Shown here in pieces: positions 1 to 5,315 of a stretch of DNA of 18,798 nucleotides (position 1 is its first letter; each line of letters opens with the position of its first letter). The notes below the pieces were generated by a model. That model was not told where the DNA came from. It saw only the letters and a program-made list of their open reading frames with translations, and made no database searches. Source of the stretch: Perlabentimonas sp046542995 (lineage in GTDB: Bacteria > Bacteroidota > Bacteroidia > Bacteroidales > Tenuifilaceae); the NCBI GenBank assembly GCA_046542995.1, contig JBKHAH010000065.1, positions 1 to 18,798 on the forward strand, written 5' to 3'. Made by a program: the position numbers and the translations under genes.

Positions 1-56
1 CAACATTAGTATATCCTCATCTCAGCGGAAGCTGAGTTGGGGATATATTAACATTG
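1..56. repeat. Long imperfect inverted repeat at the recombinase 3' end
   Basis: Arms 1-26 and 31-56 are near-perfect inverted copies around a GGAA loop (27-30): 21 of 26 pairs are Watson-Crick and two more are G-T wobbles on the plus strand. The inner six pairs (21-26 with 31-36) are perfect, as are 11-16 with 41-46. The recombinase stop codon lies in the left arm. No run of T follows on the gene's own strand, so it does not look like an ordinary intrinsic terminator. The repeat begins at the first base of the window and may continue outside it. A recombination site or a transposon/integron-type folded single-strand site is a possibility, but consensus attC core sequences are not evident. 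Confidence 0.7.
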
Positions 57-1159
57 TCAGTAAAACTACACCTATTTAGTAAAACATCCAAAGGATTCCG
101 TAATTTCTTGTTGTTAACCTGTATTACATGGGTATAAATCTCTGTTGTTTTTGTACTACCATGCCCCAGCATAATCTGAATATTACGTAAATTCTCACCA
201 TACTCCAATGCATGGGTGGCAAATGAATGTCTAAGGGTGTGAGGGGTTGACCATGGATTAACACCACTATCTTTCTGCGCTCTCCTGAATAATGTCTGTA
301 TGCTCGTAGCGCTATACCTCCCTCCATCTGCTCCCTCAAATAGCCAGTATGCTGGTTTAAACTTCCGGTAATAATCCCTCAGCATCAATAGCAGATGCTC
401 AGACAAAGTAGTATGCCTATCCTTTTTTCCCTTAGCTCCCTTCACAAAAATAAATCCCTCATCGGAGCGGATATCAGATATCCTCAGGTTTATCACCTCG
501 CTAACCCTTAATCCAGCCGAATAGATAGTACAAAGTATCGCCTTATGTTTCAGGTTTTTCGGTGTATTTATCAACTTAAAAACCTCCTCTGTACTCAGTA
601 CGTTAGGCAGACTATTTGCACGTTTGGGGCGCTGTATATCATAATACTCTCGGGGCATACCCAAAACATGCTCGTAATAAAACTTAATCGCGTTAATTAA
701 GCAGTTCTGCTTACTCTCACCTATCTTGTACTTGCTAACCATGTGATAAACAAACGACTCGATCTGCTCCTTACTAATATTCTTCAAATCATTCCCCTGA
801 AAATACATCAGGAAGCTACCCAATTCCGCCTTATAGGTTTTAATAGTATGAACGCTATATGCCCTTAGTATCAACTTTTGCTCCAAATCACAAAGCGCCT
901 TCTCGCCCTGCTCATCAAGGATAAACCTCGGAAGCGTTGGCATCTCTCTTTCAAGCAACACCCTACACTTCCCCTTAAAAATAGCTTTAAGTCTGGTAAT
1001 GTTGTCCGAAGTATTCTTAACGCTCCATAGCTGCTGCGACTTATGATAGAACCTGTCAGGCATAGCCTTAAGCAGCGCACGCTCCTTCATCATTTCAAAC
1101 GGAATGTATACTTTAATTCTTCTGGCGTTCCTTTTGGGCTCGTAGATTATTATCTTCAT
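17..1159 (-). CDS. Tyrosine-type site-specific recombinase/integrase
   Basis: Predicted DNA strand-exchange enzyme of the tyrosine recombinase (phage integrase/XerC-D/integron integrase) superfamily, 380 residues from the chosen start. An N-terminal basic domain (about 1-70) precedes a SAM-like core-binding domain (about 90-165) and the catalytic domain (about 185-350). The catalytic set is visible: R218 in AGLRVSE, a lysine in the GAKGKKDR turn (241-248), H307 and R310 in HTLRH, H333 in LGHG, and the nucleophile Y342 in EIYTH. I chose the ATG at 1157-1159; the frame stays open to a TTG at 1189, which would add ten residues not typical of the family. Relatives commonly end soon after an (S/N)PLD-type motif (here 356-359), so the last twenty or so residues look like an add-on. 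They are encoded partly within the long inverted repeat at 1-56. Divergent from the zinc-finger gene at 1282. The biological target of the recombinase cannot be told from the window. Confidence 0.93.
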   Translation of the reverse strand: MKIIIYEPKRNARRIKVYIPFEMMKERALLKAMPDRFYHKSQQLWSVKNTSDNITRLKAIFKGKCRVLLEREMPTLPRFILDEQGEKALCDLEQKLILRAYSVHTIKTYKAELGSFLMYFQGNDLKNISKEQIESFVYHMVSKYKIGESKQNCLINAIKFYYEHVLGMPREYYDIQRPKRANSLPNVLSTEEVFKLINTPKNLKHKAILCTIYSAGLRVSEVINLRISDIRSDEGFIFVKGAKGKKDRHTTLSEHLLLMLRDYYRKFKPAYWLFEGADGGRYSATSIQTLFRRAQKDSGVNPWSTPHTLRHSFATHALEYGENLRNIQIMLGHGSTKTTEIYTHVIQVNNKKLRNPLDVLLNRCSFTDNVNISPTQLPLR

Positions 1160-1281
1160 AACAGTATTTTTGTATAAAAATAACCTCAAAAAGAACTCGA
1201 ATGGGAAAAATAAAAAAATAATCGTATATTAACCGTTATAAACGAATAATCTAAAAATGTTACTTAACAAGGATTTGAACT

Positions 1282-1632
1282 ATGGCAAAATGCAAAATAT
1301 GCAGTAAAGAAATTGTTGGAAGAAGCGACAAGAAATTCTGCTCTGTTAGATGTAAAAATTACTACCATACCAATTTAAGACGTGTTACCAATAAATCAGT
1401 AACGGAAATCGACAAGATTCTTCACAGGAATCGAAGCATACTGTTGGAACTACTGGGTAAAAACACAATCCAGAAAAAAGTAAGCAGGTTGGTTCTCGAC
1501 AGAAAAAGGTTCAACTTTAAATACCACACCCATCTACATGTAAACTCTGCAGGCAAAACGTACTTCTATGTTTATGATTTTGCCTGGATGAGCTTCTCCA
1601 ATGATGAGGTTCTGATTGTTAGAAAGAGATAA
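1282..1632 (+). CDS. Small zinc-finger (treble-clef-like) protein of unknown function
   Basis: A 116-residue basic protein. Four N-terminal cysteines (C4, C7, C20, C24; CxxC then CxxxC with a KKFCS-type knuckle) make a likely zinc-binding finger of the kind common in small Bacteroidota hypothetical proteins. The rest is Lys/Arg/His-rich, with a central helical stretch (about 37-70) and a C-terminal part rich in aromatic residues that suggests beta strands. No signal peptide or membrane segment is present, so it is probably cytoplasmic; nucleic-acid binding is an inference from the finger and the charge. An AAGGA-like stretch lies about ten bases before the ATG. It starts 122 bases from the divergent recombinase start, and proteins like this often lie near mobile genes, but a functional link is unproven. 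Confidence 0.72.
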   Translation: MAKCKICSKEIVGRSDKKFCSVRCKNYYHTNLRRVTNKSVTEIDKILHRNRSILLELLGKNTIQKKVSRLVLDRKRFNFKYHTHLHVNSAGKTYFYVYDFAWMSFSNDEVLIVRKR

Positions 1633-1992
1633 TCTGTAACGATGCATTATTAATTAAGCATAACGAAACAATCAATACTGCATAAATTCATTACCCCATC
1701 CCACAGCTTCGCTTGGTCAGTCCCATTATTAAAAAAAATGAGCAACCTATTGCATTCTAAAAGTAGCAATATTTTTAAATAAAGTACATGTTTTGTTAAT
1801 AAATAATGCTTTTCCTGTCCTTTAATGCATCATATTAGATAATCGTCAATCCGTTAGCCTCATCAGCTCCAGGTCAGGAGGAAGATCGGTCGTATAAAAT
1901 CAAACTAACCGCATTCTCATTCTTTTGTATAGTTGGATAGTTTCCATAATAGTTATAAATTAGCCTCATACTATAACCCTAAACAATTAATT
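1633..1992. other. Intergenic region without a recognisable gene
   Basis: AT-rich stretch between the zinc-finger gene and the lipoprotein. The only visible structure is a small bulged hairpin around 1697-1712 (CCACAGC, loop TTC, GCTTGG) and a short CTCC/GGAG stem near 1868-1882. The frame of the downstream lipoprotein stays open back to a TTG at 1933, but that extension lacks coding character. No convincing promoter, RNA gene or open frame was seen. Confidence 0.5.
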
Positions 1993-2859
1993 ATGAGACG
2001 TATATCTGCATACTTGCTAATAACAGGATTCATGGTTTCCTGCGGAGGTGTTTCTGAGCCAACAAAAGATGAAAAGAAAAAGGATGAGCCCGTTAAGGAA
2101 GAAAAAGTTGAGATTGCGGACCCATCGGACATTGCAATTGATGTGCTTAATGCTTACAAGACTAAGGATTTTGAGACTTTAAAGGATATGTCCGTTCCAG
2201 CTATTGGAATGTACTTCTCTAAAGCCAATCCTGACCGAGAAGATTATATTAATGATGAGATTGTTGATACCCTAACCAACGAATGGGATGGCACAATACC
2301 TGAGGTAAAGTACATGCACGAGAGCGAAATGGACAAGGCCTACGCCAAGTTTATGGACTATCACGATAACAAGAGGAACAAAGATTTTGTTAGGGTTGTA
2401 CATTTTGCCAAGCTCAATACCAATTGGCTTTTCTGGTCAATAGATAAGATTGAAAAAGATAAATTTAAAGAATACTACTGGTCGGAGATCCCCGAGGAGA
2501 TTGTATCTTTTAACTATATCGACGTATCAACCAAGGAGGGTTTTGAAGAGAGGCTTAATGCCATGGGCGTATCAATTTATGAGGATGCTGAGTTTGTTGA
2601 TTTTGATAAAAAAAGATACGGCGATGGCTATCAACTTACCTATTTAATACCTAACTATGCCGATGATGCCCTTGATAAGGTCTGGAAATACTACAAGAAT
2701 GAGCTAAAAGGTGTTGCAGAAAAGTATAACCTGAAGCAAAACGAAATGAAGGTTGAAGGGTTTATTACCTACTACAACTTTAATAGAGACCCTATTGTTT
2801 CTGCATACATTGCTAAGAATCCTGATGAAGATATTATCCTAAGGTTTAACTTTGAGTAA
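1993..2859 (+). CDS. Predicted lipoprotein of unknown function
   Basis: A 288-residue predicted lipoprotein. The N-terminus (basic MRR, hydrophobic stretch, then VSC with C17 as the lipidated residue) is a type II signal peptide, followed by a Lys/Glu/Pro-rich linker (about 20-45) typical of surface or periplasmic lipoproteins. The next part (about 48-150, starting with a DIAIDVLNAY-type helix) loosely resembles the NTF2-like/DUF4878 fold of small bacterial lipoproteins, but no signature motif is decisive. The C-terminal half (about 170-288) is rich in acidic and aromatic residues and was not recognised. The ATG at 1993 was chosen because it gives the lipoprotein signal; a TTG at 1933 would add twenty residues that spoil it. 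It converges with the epimerase gene, leaving 81 bases between the two stops. Confidence 0.8.
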   Translation: MRRISAYLLITGFMVSCGGVSEPTKDEKKKDEPVKEEKVEIADPSDIAIDVLNAYKTKDFETLKDMSVPAIGMYFSKANPDREDYINDEIVDTLTNEWDGTIPEVKYMHESEMDKAYAKFMDYHDNKRNKDFVRVVHFAKLNTNWLFWSIDKIEKDKFKEYYWSEIPEEIVSFNYIDVSTKEGFEERLNAMGVSIYEDAEFVDFDKKRYGDGYQLTYLIPNYADDALDKVWKYYKNELKGVAEKYNLKQNEMKVEGFITYYNFNRDPIVSAYIAKNPDEDIILRFNFE

Positions 2860-2940
2860 TGTAATACTATAATTCGTAATCATCAGCTTTTTTATATAGA
2901 ATCGGCTTTTAAGTCAATCTATTTGCTGAAATAAAACTCG

Positions 2941-3873
2941 TTACTTTAGGAGGTCGGAAAGCGCCTTATCAATTGTAGGGTACTTAAACTCAAACCCTGA
3001 GGTGGTTAGTTTCTCAGGAATAACATTATTGCCACTAAGCAATAGTTCCTTACCCATCTGACCAAAAACCAGCTTAACCACACCTGACGGAATAGGAACC
3101 CAGGCAGGGCGTTTTAAAAACTTGGCAACCTGCTTTACAAGCTTCTTCTGCGATAACGGATTGGGTGCAGTCAAATTAAATGGCCCGTTGGCATCCTCAC
3201 TCTCCATTAGGTGAATAATAGCCCTCACCTCGTCTTCAATGTGTATCCACGAAACAAGCTGGTTACCTGAGCCAAACCAACCACCTGCAAAAAGTTTAAT
3301 AGGCGTTAATAGCTGCTGAAGCATACCCCCGTTAGTGGATAAGACCACACCAGTTCGCAAAAGGACAAGCCTTATATCTTCTGGCAACTCATGCAGCGCT
3401 ACCGCCTCCCAGTCAACTGTTAAACGGGAAAGGAATGTTTTTCCTGAGGCTGCACTTTCATCATAAGTGCCCTCCAAACTTAAAGGGTAATAACCTGTGG
3501 CTGATGCCTGTAGGAATACTGTGGGCTTCTGCTTAGCATAATGGCAAGCTTTAGCAAGCGCTCGTGCTGTACCTAACCGGCTTCTTATAAGCTGCATCCT
3601 TCGTCTGCGTGTCCAGCGTTTAGATGCTATCCCCTCGCCTGCCAGATTGATTATGGCTGCACTATTCTCTACCTCCCTCACAAGCCATGTTGTAAAAATA
3701 CCTGTCCATTCTACATAGCCAACCATGTCAGGAAAATCCTCGTGTACCTGATTGGGCGAACGGGTAAGTATCATTACCCTATAGCCCCTACTAACCAGCG
3801 TATGTGTCAATTCTTTTCCTATCAGGCCTGTGGCTCCTGAGATTAGTATCTGTTTCTTTTTTGATAGTGTCAC
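2941..3873 (-). CDS. TIGR01777-family NAD(P)-dependent epimerase/oxidoreductase
   Basis: A 310-residue extended short-chain dehydrogenase of the TIGR01777 (YfcH/SDR39U1-type) family, presumably a cytoplasmic NAD(P)-dependent nucleotide-sugar-epimerase-like enzyme whose physiological substrate is not established. The nucleotide-binding motif GATGLIG is at 13-19. The family-typical block INLAGEGIASKRW followed by a basic helix (about 75-98), QASATGYY (about 123-130) and the SWIHIEDEV block (about 208-216) are present, and the C-terminal DUF1731-like segment is rich in prolines and hydrophobic residues. Length is normal for the family. The start is GTG (3871-3873): no ATG lies near it, and an in-frame stop lies three codons upstream. 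A good Bacteroidota promoter lies just upstream (3903-3932). Confidence 0.92.
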   Translation of the reverse strand: MTLSKKKQILISGATGLIGKELTHTLVSRGYRVMILTRSPNQVHEDFPDMVGYVEWTGIFTTWLVREVENSAAIINLAGEGIASKRWTRRRRMQLIRSRLGTARALAKACHYAKQKPTVFLQASATGYYPLSLEGTYDESAASGKTFLSRLTVDWEAVALHELPEDIRLVLLRTGVVLSTNGGMLQQLLTPIKLFAGGWFGSGNQLVSWIHIEDEVRAIIHLMESEDANGPFNLTAPNPLSQKKLVKQVAKFLKRPAWVPIPSGVVKLVFGQMGKELLLSGNNVIPEKLTTSGFEFKYPTIDKALSDLLK

Positions 3874-3902
3874 TTGTAGTTATTCTAATTAGTTAAATGC
3901 AT

Positions 3903-3932
3903 CAAAAGTATTAGCAATAAGGGGTGAATCAA
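3903..3932 (-). promoter_or_regulatory. Bacteroidota-type promoter of the epimerase gene
   Basis: On the minus strand TTG (3930-3932) is followed after 19 bases by TACTTTTG (3903-3910), an exact match to the TAnnTTTG -7 element with a well-spaced -33 TTG. It lies 30 bases upstream of the GTG start. This is the most complete promoter in the window. Confidence 0.65.
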
Positions 3933-4047
3933 CCAATTCGCCTCCTAATAGCCATCTGGCTGTTTGAGAGTTAGGCAGAGACTATCTCTTTTTTAAAAAA
4001 AATGAGACTGCTTCGTTCCCGATAGAAACCGGGACAGGCTGTTCCTC

Positions 4048-4116
4048 CTCGCCTGCCTGACTGCCTGCCCGACTGGCGCGATAAGGCTAAGCGCAGAGCA
4101 GGTAGGCAGTGACGAG
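4048..4116. repeat. Structured GC-rich inverted repeat
   Basis: Arms CTGCCTGACTGC (4053-4064) and GCAGGTAGGCAG (4098-4109) pair at 10 of 12 positions. An inner GCGC/GCGC stem and outer CTCG (4048-4051)/CGAG (4113-4116) matches add to the structure. The GC-rich composition stands out against the AT-rich neighbourhood. It resembles dispersed intergenic repeats of Bacteroidota genomes. Confidence 0.55.
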
Positions 4117-4130
4117 CGTATTTGTTTTAT

Positions 4131-4202
4131 CTGTCATATCCCCATTATGCGCAAATGGGAATTGGGTGCGCTCTATCAATGACAGATTTCCTCTCGTCAT
4201 TA
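4131..4202. repeat. Direct repeat copy 1 (about 70 bases)
   Basis: Starts with CTGTCAT and ends with TCGTCATTA. Its last 42 bases (4161-4202) match 4392-4433 at about 34 positions. Inside it CTGTCAT (4131-4137) and ATGACAG (4179-4185) form an outer 7-bp inverted pair, with CCCAT/ATGGG inside. Confidence 0.55.
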
Positions 4203-4353
4203 CGAAACCCGGACGCTGTGGTTCTCGAAGCGTAAGGGTTGAAGCAACCGATCCGTCTCGTCAGGAAATGAGGAGACGAGAGAGCTCGGCGAAGCCAATC
4301 TCTTTCTTTTTAATGAGATCGCTTCATCTTCGTTCCTCATCCTCTCGATGACG
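4195..4353. repeat. Palindromic repeat element (about 160 bases)
   Basis: The ends CGTCATTACGA (4195-4205) and TCTCGATGACG (4343-4353) are imperfect inverted copies. Further in, ATGAGGA (4268-4274) pairs with TCCTCAT (4334-4340). The core GAAGCCAATCTC (4291-4302) pairs with GAGATCGCTTC (4315-4325) with one small bulge around a T-rich loop. Palindromic units with GTCATT ends and GAAGC/GCTTC cores are familiar as dispersed intergenic repeats in many bacteria. The number of copies elsewhere in this genome cannot be seen. Confidence 0.6.
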
Positions 4354-4363
4354 GTTTTTTTTT

Positions 4364-4433
4364 CTGTCGCAGCATCATTATTCCCAAAAAATTTGGATAC
4401 ACTCTACTAATGACAGATTTTCTGTCGTCATTA
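4364..4433. repeat. Direct repeat copy 2 (about 70 bases)
   Basis: Diverged second copy of the unit at 4131-4202, in the same orientation, starting CTGTC and ending TCGTCATTA. The two copies flank the palindromic element at 4195-4353, overlapping its left end. Confidence 0.55.
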
Positions 4434-4505
4434 ATATCAAAATTTTTCAAAGGGTTGACCCCTCCTTAAAAACCCAATACTTGCAAGTTACAAAATATAA
4501 GAACA

Positions 4506-5246
4506 CTAGTCAAGTTGAACGCTAAGTATTGCTTCTCCAATAATTTTAAGGGCGGTTGTATGTTTTGTGGTATCGGGGAATAGCTCGCCAGTTTTTCCAG
4601 ATGGATGGCTATGCCCTATAAGAGAGAAAAGGTAGGTCTCTTGCAAACTATTCAAATCAACTTCAGCCACATAAACCAAAGCAGGCTGTGCGCTGGTTTT
4701 ATACTCCTCGTCGTCTGGATAAAGATTATTGTGCCAGTAATGATTCCAGTCCCATGTTTGGTTAACTTCCAAATAGATCTTAAACTTTTTAAGTTCACTC
4801 TTAACCGAGGTATTTAGCACAAAGCTGGTCTTGGGAGTTGCTCCTGATACAGCATCGGGTATTGGATTTTGTGGGGTTGGTAAATAGAGCCCATCGGGGG
4901 CTTTTTCTCCTCGGCGGTGACCCCAGTATGGTAATGCTGCAGGTCTGCGTCTTTCGCCCGGCATCCACTCGCCTCCCTTGGCTACACCAAAACGGAATGT
5001 TCCTGTAGCAATGGATTGGGACAGATAGATTGTCTCTATAAAATCCCCTTCCATATCCTCAAGCCAAAAAGCAAGCATGGGATGATAGTACTCCTCCCCC
5101 TTCTCAACCTTAATTTTAATAGGAACACCATTATCAAATGGTTGTGTTTGCAGAACCTCCGGATTCTCTTCAATCTGTCCCTTGGGAGTTGACGTACAGG
5201 AGGCTAATGTTGCTATGGTTATAATTGCTATAAGTTTAATTTTCAT
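4506..5246 (-). CDS. DUF2271-like periplasmic lipoprotein
   Basis: A 246-residue lipoprotein with a short signal peptide and LASC lipobox (C17). The body resembles DUF2271-type periplasmic proteins: an AFWLEDMEGDFIETIYL block (59-75), then a GxxGEW/RRP region with an ALPYWGHRRG stretch (104-113), DAVSGATPKTS (131-141), and a beta-rich C-terminal half with WDWNHYW (165-171) and GHSHPSGKTGEL (211-222). DUF2271 proteins elsewhere occur with TonB-dependent uptake and flavin-dependent redox partners; their function is not settled. DxxSGAT also resembles the motif that ApbE flavinylates, but that is only a resemblance. It lies 69 bases downstream of the TonB-dependent receptor on the same strand, with no terminator seen between them, so they may be one transcript. 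The family call is from memory of motifs and is moderately sure. Confidence 0.7.
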   Translation of the reverse strand: MKIKLIAIITIATLASCTSTPKGQIEENPEVLQTQPFDNGVPIKIKVEKGEEYYHPMLAFWLEDMEGDFIETIYLSQSIATGTFRFGVAKGGEWMPGERRRPAALPYWGHRRGEKAPDGLYLPTPQNPIPDAVSGATPKTSFVLNTSVKSELKKFKIYLEVNQTWDWNHYWHNNLYPDDEEYKTSAQPALVYVAEVDLNSLQETYLFSLIGHSHPSGKTGELFPDTTKHTTALKIIGEAILSVQLD

Positions 5247-5315
5247 CTTACAAATATTTTAAATAATCTGGTTATTCTCGTTTCTTATAAATACGTAAAC
5301 ATTATACTGATTTTG

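Larger units (their letters stand above)
3874..4505. other. 632-base gene-free region with epimerase promoter and repeat cluster
   Basis: The epimerase promoter occupies the left end. From about 4010 onward the sequence is a mosaic of hairpins and repeats: TCCCG/CGGGA at 4017-4021/4030-4034, the inverted repeat 4048-4116, two diverged direct repeats (4131-4202 and 4364-4433) and a palindromic unit (4195-4353). An 80-codon plus-strand frame at 4109-4351 is a by-product of the repeats and is not called. Bases 4434-4505 show nothing clear beyond a GGG-TTGA-CCC mini-hairpin near 4452-4461. Confidence 0.7.

Noticed and set aside
1..56. Reading the inverted repeat as an intrinsic terminator of the recombinase gene
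   Set aside because: No T run follows the stem on the minus strand, the stem is far longer than usual, and the stop codon lies inside the arm.
1..1632. Chromosomal integron (intI plus attI/attC array)
   Set aside because: No clear GTTRRRY/RYYYAAC core pair flanks the hairpin, no second attC-like site is visible, and the zinc-finger gene has no cassette-type repeat at its end. The window edge prevents a final decision.
2860..2940. Terminator between the converging lipoprotein and epimerase genes
   Set aside because: TCAGC and GCTGA at about 2883 and 2925 could pair, but the loop is long and the helix too short to support a call.
4109..4351. 80-codon plus-strand open frame
   Set aside because: It lies entirely inside the palindromic and direct repeats, has a low-complexity Ser/Arg-rich end and no ribosome binding context; treated as a by-product of the repeats.
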